A DNA stretch of 64,000 bases from Ceratodon purpureus (taxonomy: Eukaryota > Streptophyta > Bryopsida > Pseudoditrichales > Ditrichaceae), in assembly GCA_014871385.1 (NCBI GenBank), contig CM026427.1:2662068-2726067 (forward strand). The letters are read 5' to 3'. The position numbers and the translations under genes are program-made. The notes beneath the pieces are model-generated. The model saw nothing but the letters and a program-made list of their open reading frames with translations, had not been told where the DNA came from and searched no databases. Below, in pieces: positions 1 to 11,789 of the stretch (positions are counted from its first letter, which is position 1; each line of letters starts with the position of its first letter).

Positions 1-140
1 TGAGGTCTTTATGTCAAAAGAATATTCCTGGAATCTTATTAGGGTTTACCCTAAAAATTCTCTAAAGATTCTCTAAAGATTCCACGGTAATACACAGTGT
101 ATTTTTTTGCGAAGAAAAAAAAATCGAAAAAAAAATTGAG

Positions 141-175
141 TGCTCGCTACTCGCTGCTTGCTGCTCGTTGCTCGC
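141..175. repeat. five-unit 7-bp tandem repeat
   Basis: Five adjacent heptamers read TGCTCGC, TACTCGC, TGCTTGC, TGCTCGT, TGCTCGC. They follow an A-rich run and precede ordinary intergenic DNA. No function is inferred. Confidence 0.85.
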
Positions 176-637
176 AGGATTGCATTCCTGAATTCATTAT
201 ATATGTTTACTCCTCTTATGACTTACTATTGACCCTCTAATCTCTATACTTATCAATATGCCTTTAAACAAAAAAATATGAAAAAATATCAACTGCATAG
301 CTAATCCACGTCTAGAGCAACTAAAATTTAACTATCATATTACATCCCAATTTATATTTTTTCATAACAATTAAACTTAAATGAGATTGAGTTTTCATAA
401 GGATATCCGTTGTCTCACTATATTCCTTTTAATGCACCCATCATCTATACTTCAACAATTTGCATACAAAAAATATCATTATACAACCTTCAAGAAAACC
501 AATGCTTAGAAACGTTTTAACATAGAATTTTGAAAATATAAAATATATATTTGCAAAAAAGCACGAAAGCTAACACTTAAGTATAAGTTGTAAAAAACCC
601 ACTATTTTAACAATGATATATGCAAGTTTTAGACTCA

Positions 638-899
638 TTTTAACCCCTAAATATCCAAGCGACCAGATTCAGGTCGTTCTGGAAATTTCCTTTCTGTGAA
701 AATTGAAACTTTGACTGTATATATCTCAAGATCCGTACGGTCAGAATTGATAAAATTTGGAGGGTGGACTAATTGGATGGCTCTGAACAAGATCCTACGG
801 TTGGATTTTTCACTTTCAAGTTTCAAGAAAAATTGTACAAAGATTTCAGAAAACGTCGTTTGGATGTCACTGTAGAGCTCGAAAATTTAGGGGTTAAAA
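638..899. repeat. 262-bp segment bounded by a perfect 15-bp inverted repeat
   Basis: TTTTAACCCCTAAAT at 638-652 reappears as its reverse complement at 885-899. The enclosed sequence has no long reading frame. The end sequence resembles TTAACC-type boundaries seen near 45.5, 46.07, 46.87 and 49.05 kb, so this may be a small member of a dispersed non-coding repeat family. No target duplication was found. Confidence 0.5.
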
Positions 900-1573
900 G
901 GAATAGAAAATTATGATAAATAAATTTTGCATAAACATAAATAAGCAATTCATGCACTCTTCCCTGTAAACTCTCATATTGATACTAATAAGCAATTCAT
1001 CCTCTAAAGTAGTTGAAATTAAAAGTAATCTTCAAATTGAATCGATAGTATATTGTTAATATTAAGCGACTGCTTCTATGTAAGTATTCTTCATTCAAGA
1101 TATCAACCAGAAGATAAACCAGTCATAAAGGAACCCAAAGCCTAAATAATTGTGGCTGATACTAGCGAAACCATCATTGTTACGCCAAAGAGAGAAGATG
1201 AAACTTTAGCCTCAGTTGAAGTTGCACAAAACTTTAGGCAATTAGACCATAATATGTAGAACATTGAAACCTACGAAGTAAATGTTGTTGCGCTAACAAA
1301 GAAGTAATGAAGAGGTAATGAATAAGACACAATATAACACAAATCTGCAAAGGCCGATGCTAGGCTTCCAAGCCTACAAATTAGCTTGTGATCGGTTGAA
1401 TATTGTTTTCACCAAAACTTACGCTCAAAGTAAATAGCTACGTGGTTGGTAAATATGCATGATTTTTTGACACTAACGTTAAAAATTCAATTTTGTTAAA
1501 TTGAGTTTTACTTGGCAGAAATTGTGTTTCATTCAAGAATTGTGCTTCATTCAGTCTACTATTGGAGGAGAAA

Positions 1574-1605
1574 CTACACTAGTAGAAATGGCCTGCAAGT
1601 ACACC
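1574..1605 (+). repeat. left target duplication (CTA) and CACTA terminal inverted repeat
   Basis: CTA occupies 1574-1576 and the terminal repeat starts at 1577 with CACTAGTAGAAATGGCC. It matches the right end over 29 bp with a single G/C difference at repeat position 14. Confidence 0.92.
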
Positions 1606-1902
1606 GGCCTGAACACCGAAAACTGGGCTAAAAGGGGCTGGGCGAAATGGTGTAGTGCAAATTCATTTCGGTGTAATCCGGCAGTATGGAATTCCAATTT
1701 GGGAACAGGTCCAGGGTTCGAGTTTTGAGCAGTGGTCCCCACGATGCCAGCCAGTTTCGAACCTTTAGTCACGTGGGTCTCGCTGTTCACTGCCGAGGTG
1801 AAACCAGTTGCTCGGTAAATATGTTTCGTGACGATGTCTTGGATGGAGAACTTTCTGTCCATTTGTTCATGGTGACGCAGTTGGATAATCCACCTTTTGA
1901 TT

Positions 1903-2123
1903 TACCCGTGTGTCATTTTCCTGTACCCGGCAATGGTTGTTGACATCCGCCTCCTTCGATGCCCGGACGTACTGCAGTTGATACACTTTTCTCAATACCC
2001 GTTTCCGTATGTCGATTCATGACCGTTCTACAGAGGATCTCATGTCTGTTACCCGAGTGCCGTTTCAATACCCGATGATATCCGTTTTGAAAGATATAAC
2101 CGGTGCACACGGATTTATACCCG
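1903..2123 (+). repeat. subterminal TACCCG hexamer cluster in the left end of the CACTA element
   Basis: TACCCG occurs six times in 221 bp, at 1903, 1924, 1996, 2050, 2069 and 2118, all in the same orientation. CACTA elements carry short subterminal repeats bound by TNPA-type proteins during transposition, and this cluster is the obvious candidate here. I found no matching cluster of exact CGGGTA near the right end, where only related sequences such as ATTTCGGTGT and GATATCCGG are shared. Confidence 0.6.
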
Positions 2124-2590
2124 CTCGCAGAAACTAATCGGGGTATTAGACTAGACGGAAAAGCGATTTCATCCTACTCAGTCTGTCGATGTTATTAGGT
2201 CATGTTTAATTAGTAAGCGATTTAATTAGGTATGTTCGTTTAGGGTTTACTGCTGATTATGGTGTCTGAACTATATTTGCTAGATTCGGATCGAAGCAAT
2301 TAGGGTGTCGAATCAATTAGGGTTGCAGATGTGGTTCGGTGATCGTTGAATTAGGTCGCATTGTGCATGGGCATGTACTGAACAGTAAAATGGAATCGGA
2401 CAAGTATACCAACAATCAGGTGTATCAATACCGGAGCTCACGAACCTTTCAGATGACACACATCGGGATTGGATGTTTGGTAACTCCAAAAATTTATATT
2501 ACCGACATTCTTCAATAGTAATCAGAAAGGATCCGAATGGGAAGAGTTGGATTACAATGCTGTAAGTGAAACTGATACTAAACCCTAATT

Positions 2591-5500
2591 CTACACCGTC
2601 GTCTTAGTTGGTTTCGGCTTCTTCAACAAGAGTCGCGACTGCCATTTCACATAGACGCTGCTGCCGGAAGACTTGACTAAAGCGTGGTCGAGTAATGTGA
2701 AGGGCTGTCTTTCTTCAATAAAAACTAGAGGTAGGTTGGAGACTATGATTTTGTGAATTTGCACCATTTGTTCTCCATCTTTACAGAGATTACCATACTT
2801 TGATGACCTGCACTTCCAACTCCCGCCAGTCCTTCCTTCTGCAACTATCGTGTCACCTTTCTCTGGATGCAGAACATAACATAGACGATTAGCAGCCAGT
2901 GGATTGTCACAAATTCGAGGGAGAAGACCGTACTCAAAACGTTGGCGTGGTGCTCTGACTGTCGCTTCAGCTACCGCTGTTGCTGCCATTCTCCGGGTAC
3001 TGACTCCATCGTTGTTGGTGCACGCAAGGTTTGCCAGTCCAGAGTCGGTGGTCGGGTTGGTGTCGGAGGGCAGGGTCCGCTGATTAGCTTCCCTGTATTC
3101 ACTGATCGTGTCAATGCTGGGATGAGGAGAATGTTCGAGGGCTCCGCTCCGAATTGAAGCGCTTATGTCAGTCGACACTGCAGCACCCACTGGCATTCTG
3201 TTAGTGAAGTTCTGGAGTAAGGTGTTGGGGGTTACCGGTATGGTGTCACCGCTCTCCCATGAGCGAGATGGAGCAACTCCTCCTGGTCCTGTCGTCTGCT
3301 GCACTCGTACTACTGGGGGTAGGACCTGCGAATCGTTCCGTGTGTGCATGCTCGTTTCCGTAGGATTTTGGTGCATGTCACTATTTGCTCCCGCATGTGG
3401 ATTCACGGTGTCACCGGGGCTATATGCGCATGGCCCCGAGGCATGCACATTTGAACCGTGACAACCCGCATCTGCGTTTGGTACTGGACACGGAGTCGGC
3501 GGCAAGTTCGAGGTCTGAGGGTGAATCAAGCGGAGAAGAAGCTCTTTCACCTCTCTGATTTGATCCTTGCTGCTGCTCAAATCGGTCGCTATGCGTTGCA
3601 CGGTGCACTCTAAAGCATTTATTCGTGATCCCTCCCTCAATATATACGGAGGTGTTGTGGGACGCTGCGAAACAAAAGACGATCAGGTGAGTAGAAGGTA
3701 ACCTCTCAACTATAATTGCCATTATGTTCTGATGTTAAAATGATGAACAGCGCTCTTAGATTTTAGCCTAAAAAATACTGCAACACTTCTAGATGTACTC
3801 ATATATTCGAAATGCTTAAACATATATTAAATGTATAAATGCGGGAAAGAAAGATCAACAGCGCTATCGGCCAAAGCTGCAGTATAGATAAGGGGTGTAT
3901 GGTTCAGGTACCGTGGGAAAACTAGGGGTGCGGTCCTCCTGGCGAGGTCCCCGCGCGGATGCCTGTGTCGTCACTTGATTTGCTCCAGTAGTGGGTGTGC
4001 TGTATTGGAAACCACTACTGAGACTCGTGTTGGAATCGGTGTTGTAGGTGGCATGAGAATGCGTGTACTCTGGGCGATCACGGCTTGGTGTGCTACCTTG
4101 AACCTGCAGACAAGGAAAACGTTACAAGAGATGTAATTCGGATCATACAGTAGCGGTAGAATAAGTATTTGCAAAAATGTGTATGAACATCGTTGGGGTC
4201 GGAATCACATAGTCGCTATCTATTTGGTTCTGAGATTATATCCCATCAATTCAGGGAAATGAACGAGTTCAAAAGCCATACCAAGTACAGGTTGGGAGTA
4301 ATGCTTGGAGCCAATTGGTTGCAACGATCGTTCTCCGGACTGTGAGCCTTCCTCTTCCCCTTTCTCATCTCTGTCATCTGAATTGACTCCTCCTTCCCTT
4401 CTGCAGAAATCCAATATTTCTTCCACTCTATGAAAGCCTCCATCAGGCAGCGGGGGTGCCTCGAACCATTATTTGCAATAAAATATTTTTTCCATTGCTT
4501 TCGATCATTCTTTAAAGTATTTTTCAGGAACTTACCTAGATATGCTATGTCCAAAGGTCTAGAGTACGTGAACTTCTGAGCAAGTTTTTGAGCAATGACT
4601 TCTACTTGGGAATTCCAATACTCTCTTTTTGCTTTATAGCTTCTCACTTTAAAATTGAAGGTTTGTCTAGCGTTAAGGCGTGCAGCTCTATGCCATGGGC
4701 TCTTTAAACCAAGTACCGTACCTGATGGGCATACTGGTACGACAATGTGCGGATCTCTGTTCTGCGCATGAGCAGCGGCCATTTCTCTTAGGTAGGGGCG
4801 ATGGACTTCGCGAGCAGCAGTTCTCCTCCTGTTCTCCTCCTGTCGACTGTCCGTGGACTGGTTCGAGGGGTTGGTGGTGAACTCCAACGACGTGCTGTCA
4901 TGGCGAATTTGTGCTGGCGGAGCGGCATGCTGTAGAGGGATGCGGATATAGCCTGGACCTGCAGCTTCGAGGTTTAGAATTTGCTTAGATGTTGGAGCCA
5001 TGCGGAGATCATCTAACCATGGGCCCTGTGCTGGAATAGTACCGAAGTGCGGAGGGTACTGTGTTTGAGGCTGAATCAAGTGGGGTTGCCCTGCTCCTTG
5101 GCCACTGTATGTCTGCGAATGTGGCTGAATATTCGGTACTGGATCTCCACCACTCCGCTGCAACGTGTAGGCTTCGATTGTTAGAAAATAAGCTTTTACA
5201 GAAGATCTGAATACTAAAAGTCCAGTGCAGAGATGACCTAGAGTGGTGTTATTGGGGAAATGTGTACATGTACTAGTCCAATTAACATTATGAGTTACTG
5301 CCCCTTACATGATATAAGGTTCATTCGCTGGAAAAATAAGAATTCCTTATGGAGTGCAAAATTGAGCTGCCTACAAGATGTGATTCCGTTCTTGGAGACT
5401 TCAGATTGAAGAGCTGGACCTAACCCCGTCAAAACTATAAACAATTTGATTGAAGGGGGGGATTATGGGGGGGGTAGGGAACATCCGACTGTGAAAGTTG

Positions 5501-5843
5501 GTGAGTCAATTAGTATTGTTTGCAATACTACAATGACAGGTAGTGGAATCAGATAGTGAGTCTGCGATTGAAATTCGAACTGGGATAGAGAGATCCACTG
5601 ATATAGGAGGATACGTACCTGGTCGCTTAATGGTTCGGTAACGACTTGCCCATCCAACACTGGGTATGCCGCCATTCTTGTAGGGAATGCCATCCTTCGA
5701 AGGCGCTTGACAGATCTTGGAGAAGGCTCCGACGAAACACTGCGAGATCCCACTGAGGACGAGCAAGACCCGTCAGAGGAAGTGGAGGGCCAAGGATCAA
5801 ATTTCAGGGACGGCCCCCTCTGAGATAAACGAAGACAATCCAT
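2591..5843 (-). CDS. TNPA-like CACTA accessory transposition protein (plant transposase, Ptta/En/Spm type)
   Basis: Four exons join in phase 0 on the minus strand: 5843-5619, 5157-4282, 4103-3912 and 3664-2591, giving 788 residues. Each boundary has GT/AG (donors GTACGT, GTATGG, GTACCT; acceptors TTGCAG, CTGCAG, TCGCAG). Residues about 215-330 hold the basic, tryptophan-rich DNA-binding region typical of this family, starting near LKSPWHRAARLN and containing KQWKKYF. The middle is low-complexity, rich in Pro, Ser, Thr and Asn. The last 110 or so residues contain the C-terminal domain with YVLHPEKGDTIVAEGR and YVKWQSRLL. In En/Spm, TNPA binds subterminal repeats and works with TNPD in excision. 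The gene lies inside the element and diverges from the plus-strand genes. Exons 1 and 3 are the least certain. Confidence 0.72.
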
Positions 5844-6299
5844 TAGGGTTTAGGGGACGGCCGGTGACTGAAATCGCAGAAAATCCTAGAGTAAGTTAGA
5901 AAATAGAGTTGTCAAAAGGCGACGTGATGGCAAGCTCCTGAAAAGGTAGTCAAATTCTAAACTTGAGCGGAATGTTGTCAATTTCGTGTTGGCGGCTTCA
6001 GATCCTGGCTATTTGCGGGAGCGTGCGCTGAGCTAAGGGGCGATATGTGTTTGGAAGTATCTCTGAGGTTTAGGTTGAGCACCGATGAACTACGTGGTCA
6101 TGGGCTGAGGATAGGTCTATGACTCGGGTAGGTGACGGCGCAGGCAGTGGGGAACGTCGGGAGCAACTGTGAGGTTTCATCCCCTCATCGGAATCCCAAG
6201 CTCCATTGTCATTGATTTCATAAGAACTCTGATTCTTGCACCATGGGGTATACGTTCCGATCGTTTAGATTGTGTTTTTAGTCCTGACAAGGGAGTGCA
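5844..6299. promoter_or_regulatory. divergent spacer between TNPA-like gene and plus-strand unknown gene
   Basis: This 456-bp gap separates the minus-strand TNPA-like start (5843) from the plus-strand frame starting at 6300. Control signals for both would be expected here by position. No clear TATA box could be chosen with confidence. Confidence 0.3.
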
Positions 6300-6968
6300 A
6301 TGGAAGGTTGGAGTCCCCAAACATTGCACAATCTGCGATTTCGCAGGTTAGACGAGGAAGGAAACACAGTGAATGTTTGGAACTTCGGAGACTTAGAAGA
6401 GTTGCTGAAGGACTTCGAAGTTATGGAGGATCCTGAAGAGATCCCCGGCTCATTAGTGGATCTTGATGCGCAGGTTGAGACACCAAGTCCTGTAGAGGAG
6501 GCAGCAACATGTGTTTACAAGAGCCTGCATACTCCGGGGTCGGTTTGTCGTGGGACTTGCTTGGGATATCGGACTCTCGGCGTTTCCTGGCCAGTTGACA
6601 TTTACGTACAGGATCGATTGCACTCCACCCCCGAGTCTGAGCCGTTTTATGAGGACATGCCGTCGCTGGAGGGTCCAGATGAATATCAATCCGACCTCGC
6701 AGGGATGCCCGACCTCGGATCTGCTGCTTTATGGCCCGTATGCAATTCAGGTGAAGACGGAATTGTAGAGGCCGGTTGCAGTATGTCAGCTGTCTTGCCT
6801 GTGGAGAACGAACTCATGTTCCGTGTCTGGGCGAAGGAAATCCACCTCGCTGCCACAGTTTTACTTGTCCGAGCAATATGTGCAATGCTCAATCTTCCGG
6901 AGGAGGCCGCACACGAACTTCTAAACGCAATGGTCCTGTTGTACGCAGGAATTTATAGGACATACTGA
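6300..6968 (+). CDS. unknown acidic protein encoded within the CACTA element
   Basis: An uninterrupted 222-codon frame starts with ATG at 6300 and ends at TGA 6966-6968. I do not recognise a family. The first 60 residues are acidic (DEEGN, DLEELLKDFEVMEDPEE) and include a Trp-Asn-Phe motif. A Cys-containing middle follows, and the last 45 residues form an amphipathic to hydrophobic helical stretch (HLAATVLLVRAICAMLNL). It sits between the TNPA-like gene and the transposase, in the transposase orientation, and could be an upstream exon or an independent accessory gene. A second open frame at 6776-6958 is Cys-rich and overlaps it, so the true product is uncertain. Confidence 0.4.
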   Translation: MEGWSPQTLHNLRFRRLDEEGNTVNVWNFGDLEELLKDFEVMEDPEEIPGSLVDLDAQVETPSPVEEAATCVYKSLHTPGSVCRGTCLGYRTLGVSWPVDIYVQDRLHSTPESEPFYEDMPSLEGPDEYQSDLAGMPDLGSAALWPVCNSGEDGIVEAGCSMSAVLPVENELMFRVWAKEIHLAATVLLVRAICAMLNLPEEAAHELLNAMVLLYAGIYRTY

Positions 6969-7397
6969 TTTTCTTCGTAGTGGATCAGAGATCGTGATAT
7001 ACGAAATAGCGTGAGATATGTGAGTTTTAGGTAGCCCATAATTGTGTAGTCAGGCTAAAGTAGTTGCGTTGTCATTGACGTGTCCGCTGTTTCTGGATTC
7101 TTTGAATGCCAAGTGTTCTCTTAAATTTATGAAATAAATGGAATTCGATATCTACGAAACGTGTACTTCTGCTCGGTCCCAAATCCTGTGATGTTTCAAA
7201 TTGGTTGATTGGATGTGATGAATTTCTCGACATGAATTTATAATATTCTCATTGATGTTGGATGAATACTGTTGTATACTTTATTGGTCTGCTGGTTCCG
7301 AGAGGAGGTCGAGTTTGTGCTGCATCGTTATCTATTCTCCACGACCGTTCCGTTACAGCTCCCAGTGACGCCGCCGCCGTGTCGAAGAGAGTGAACG

Positions 7398-10300
7398 ATG
7401 GCGGATGCTGGCAAACTTCCGACGAGTGATAGAGCTCGGCTGATTGCTCGAGATGAGAAATTGAACAACCGGAAGGAGCACATAGCACGTCGTGATGGTG
7501 CTACAAAAAGGAAGTGCCCTTGCAACATCTGCATGGGATTAAATCATTCCTACAGATTTAGGTCAGTTGTCTCGGAACATTTGAGGATTTACGGCAGACA
7601 TCCCTTCCACAGGGGATCGACCGAGGTGAGAAGTTGAAGATCAGCCTGTTGTATGTATTTATTCACAGTCTATTTTATTAAGATTGTCACTCTTAACTGG
7701 TGCAGCCCGTGGTTACTGAATGGAGTCTGTGTGCCTTATTCGTCATTTTAGGGTTTTAATCCGGACGACAGTGACGTGGAATGGGATGCTACTATACGAG
7801 AGGAATTTGGAGCTGGAGGTGGAATGCTCGACAGGAACGTTGGTAGAAGGTTGGACGAGGGAATGAATATCGAAGGACTCGTGCAACACACATTTCACTT
7901 GTATGATGAAATGGTGGGTAATGCATTCGACGTGAGAGACGGCGTGGATGTGGCAGAGCAGAACCACGAAATGGACCGCAATGGAGGAGAGGCACAGCCA
8001 GGAGCTGCGTCGGGAGACATGTCTGATGGAGTTCCGGAAATGAGAGATGGTATGGAGGGCATGGCGAACGAAAATCCAGGAAATGCAGGGGACGAGGAGG
8101 ACATGGGAGATGATGACCTACCAGCAATGGAGGGAGCTCGACCGACACAGCGGCAGGTACTGCAAGAGAGTGCCAAAACGCCTTTGTTTGCTGGCTCAAA
8201 GCTCACACAGTTGGGAGGTACGCTGCTTTTGCTAAATTGTCTCAGAACTCATGGAGCGTCGAATACCTTGGTCAATGAAGTCTTCTCTATTCTCAGCAAT
8301 AGCATGTTACCAACCGTGAACTCCCTACCCCGTAACGAGTACCAGGCTTCCAAAGTGCTGAATCAATTAGGTCTCGCATATGAGACCATACACTGCTGTC
8401 CGGGACCATTAACATGTGTCCTGTTTCGTGGAGAGGAGTTCAAGGACTTCACAAGCTGTCCAAAATGCGGTACACAGAGGTACAAACAAGTCGGTAGGTC
8501 TAGAGTCCCGGCAAAGGTTTTGAGGTGGTTTCCGCTGATCCCCAGATTGCAAAGAATGTATAGCACCCCTCTACAGGCAAGTTTCCTGACTTGGCATGCT
8601 AGGCATGTTAGTGGGGATGGTATAATGAGGGGAGCAGTTGATTCATACCAATGGAAATTTGTGAATTGGAAGTATCCCGAATTTGCTAATGAGCCTAGGA
8701 ATCTCAGATTAGGATTGGCCACAGATGGGGTGAATCCATTTTCAATAAAACGGAGCACCTGGAGTACATGGCCAGTTTTGATTATGAACTACAACCTACC
8801 GCCATGGATGACCACGAAGAAGCATTTTATCATGCTTAGTTTAATTATTCCGGGGAAGAAGTCACTTACCGGGGAGAGTTTTGATGTATATTTGCAGCCA
8901 TTGCTAGAGGAATTACAGATTCTATGGGGAACGGGTGTGCAAACTGACGATGCCTCTATGTATAACGGGAGTAGACGGTTTAATATGAGAGCTATTCTGA
9001 TGTGGACTATGCACGATTTTCCTGCCTACGGGATAGTGGCGGGTTGTGTTACGAAGGGCTACAAAGGTTGCCCCGTGTGTGGCTCAAACACAATCTCAAG
9101 GCGCTCACTTTCTTTGCGAAAAAATGTGTATGATGATCAACACCGTTGTTTCTTGCCACATGGACACCCTTGGAGAGCTGCTAGACCGGAGTTCAATAAT
9201 ACTGTTGAGAGCAGAGGACCACCCCCGAAGAGGACCGCAGAAGATGTGATTCGATGGGGACGTTTACGAGAGAGCTGGGTAGAACTTCAGGTCGGCCCGG
9301 CCTCATCAAACCCAGCAAGAGAATCGGGCATCAAGCGTTTGTCTTCGCTGTTCGATTTACCTTACTGGAAGGTATGCTCTCTGTATAACCCTTGTTCATT
9401 GCTTCCATAATGTGGTTGCCATTAGATTAATTACCGTGATGCGTATTTTTGTCCATACAGTCTGGAACCTATAAGTGCGGATTAATTTTGTTGCGTTACG
9501 AATTACATTGGTCACAGTGGATCGTGTAAGGTGACTGATACACTCACAGTCATGCTATTAGTTCTCTAGTGTCGTCCTTAAAAACTAGGGTTGAACCTAG
9601 TGTCGTCCTTAAAAACTATGATCAGGTTCCTCAGCTATGTCCTAGTCGACATAGCGGTTGTGGAAGCTGGTAATCCGTGACTGCAGTCGATTCGTGACAT
9701 GTAAATTTCGCCTGGGATGTGGATTGTGCATGTATTGTCCGCATATTCTGATTTCAATGCACTTAGCCACCAACTGGATGTTTCATCTGATTATTTAGCT
9801 TCTGAATTTCACTATTTCCATGCGATTAATCATGTTGTATATATTGCAGCTTGTAACCTCTTATCTTTCATCGTGATGTGTCAATTGTAGGAATTACCGA
9901 TTCGGAATACTTTGGATGTCATGCATATTGAGAGAAACGTCTCGGATAATCTACTGCGGCATCTGTTCGGAGAGAAGGATTCCCTAGAAACACGGCGGGA
10001 CATGGCTCAAGCTGGGAAAATGCATAATCTTCACTTGGTTCTGGGTGCTTCTGGCAATTACATCAAACCAAAGGCGCCCTATACCTTCTCAGAGTCGGAA
10101 AAAGTGGATTTCATCTCACGTGTTTCAGGTACGCAGGTGCCTTCTGGTTACAGCTCCACTTTAACTAAGCACATAGGGGAGAAACGACTCATGGGCTTAA
10201 AAAGCCATGACCATCACATCCTTATTCAACAAATCCTCCCAGCAGCTGTTCGCAACTATCTCAGCCGTGGAGTCCGTGAAACCATTATTCGTCTGGGAAA

Positions 10301-11789
10301 TCTGTTTCAGAGGATATGTGCGAAGGTGATCCGTATATCCGAGATTGGACCACTCCGTACATGTGCTGCCGAGGTGTTATGCCTTCTTGAGGTACACTTC
10401 CCACCTGGTTTTTTTGATATTATGACTCATCTTGTTATTCACTTAGTAGATGAATTGGAGATTTGTGGACCAGTCCATGCAAGATGGTGCTATTCTGTCG
10501 AGAGGTACTTAGGGGTACTTACAAAATACGTGAGAGACAAGTCTAAGCCTGAAGCGGGTATGGCTACTGGCTATATGATCGATGAATCCCTTGGTTTCTG
10601 CACGGAGTACTTTGAGTTGTATGAACATGCTAAAAGTAGGGTATGGGACCCGGAAGAAGAGCTCAAGGACTCTGGTGAGTGTCTACTCGGAGCACCCCGC
10701 CCGAAGTTGCTTTCAGATCTGGAATTGGAACAAATTCACGAATACATCATCAAACATTCGATTCATACGGAGGAACTCTTGGGGTATTCACACCGCACTG
10801 TAACTTCATTAACGACTTCCAAAGATTGTAGCAATCATTTTATTCTAATGCTGAGAAAGAATTGAGCAGAGAAATGTGAACGATTATACCCATTTTACAG
10901 TCTAGTGGCTCTTTGCAGAGAATGGAGTGAGCAGAAAAACATATATAAACTCTCCCGCCAAGCATTCGCAAGATCGATTCGTCGGCCAAGGGGAGGTCCA
11001 ATTCAATACCCTGTGGAGCTTGCAGCAGCATTTCCCCTTTTCAGCTCATGGCTGAACTCTCACGTACGTCAGTTGAAGGAGGCAGATTTCCCTGTATCCC
11101 CAGAGCTAGAATCGCTGCATTGTCCTCCTTCACAGTATGCGTGTGCTTTCAACGCCATGTGGGCTTATGGATGTCATTTCGCATGTAGTGACGAGACACG
11201 CACCACAACTGTGGCGTTTGATTCCGGCATTGCGGCCATTCCACCTTCAGCCACGTGTACCAAAATTGATGTTGGTATTTTGAAGAACATCATTTTGGTA
11301 ACATATGGGGGAGTTAATTGTGTTGTTATGGAGGGATCGTGGATCAGAACTAGAGACCAGGGTCGACGAGTGGTTCGAAAAGACCAGTACGGCTTCTGGT
11401 TAGTCCAATACAATTGCCGTGAGATATGTGAGAAGAAGAACCCATACGTTTTCCCTGCAACAGTATCACAGGTTTTTTTTGTACAAGATACCGTGGACCC
11501 TGCATGGAAGGTTGTGTTGCGTCACGACCCACGGAGCAAGCGAATCCAGGGAGAGAGGGAAGTCTATGTGTTTGGGGCCGGTGGTTCTAGTCGGCCTACG
11601 TTAAGCACTCGATCCACGACCCACGCAAGCAGTAGTCAACCTGGATCTCACAACGTGGATGAGGATGCAGAAGAGGTGCCACCAGAGCGATTCATTGCAC
11701 GCGTGCAGCAAGAAGAAGAACCGAACGATGAAGGCCACTTTGAGGACACTCAGTTTGAGGATGAGGTGGAAATTGCGTATGTAGAGTAG
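7398..11789 (+). CDS. CACTA transposase, TNP2/TNPD family
   Basis: Catalytic transposase of the element. Model exons are 7398-7625, 7752-9371, 9891-10799 and 10872-11789, about 1,224 residues. The first two junctions keep phase 0 with good GT/AG sites. The N-terminus carries the transposase-associated Cys motif (CPCNICMG, then HLRIYGRHPF). Exon 2 holds the Transposase_21/tnp2 core (DGVNPF, STWSTWPVLIMNYNLPPW, FDVYLQPLLEEL, MWTMHDFPAYG, GCPVC). Exon 3 begins with the hallmark LDVMHIERNVSDNLL and continues through a DUF4218-like part (YSVERYLGVLTKYVR). Exon 4 has a DUF4216-like part (VVMEGSWIRT, YVFPATVSQVFFV, VLRHDPRSKR) and an acidic tail. Exons 3 and 4 share one frame, interrupted only by TGA at 10863-10865. 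A 72-bp intron 10800-10871 would restore the protein; otherwise it stops before the C-terminal domain. Confidence 0.9.
9566..9618 (+). repeat. 22-bp direct repeat in transposase intron 2
   Basis: CTAGTGTCGTCCTTAAAAAC begins at 9566 and again at 9597, each copy extending 2 bp further (TA). The copies are 31 bp apart inside the intron (9372-9890). Confidence 0.85.

Larger units (their letters stand above)
1..1576. other. AT-rich intergenic flank left of the CACTA element
   Basis: No credible coding region is visible. The stretch is AT-rich and holds a short 7-bp tandem repeat (141-175), a 262-bp inverted-repeat segment (638-899), and a near-duplicated phrase (TTGTGTTTCATTCAA / TTGTGCTTCATTCAG) around 1522-1555 just before the transposon insertion site. 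Confidence 0.6.

Noticed and set aside
6776..6958. Cys-rich 60-codon frame as a zinc-finger protein
   Set aside because: It overlaps the longer 222-codon frame, and its Cys spacing does not match a zinc-finger class I know.
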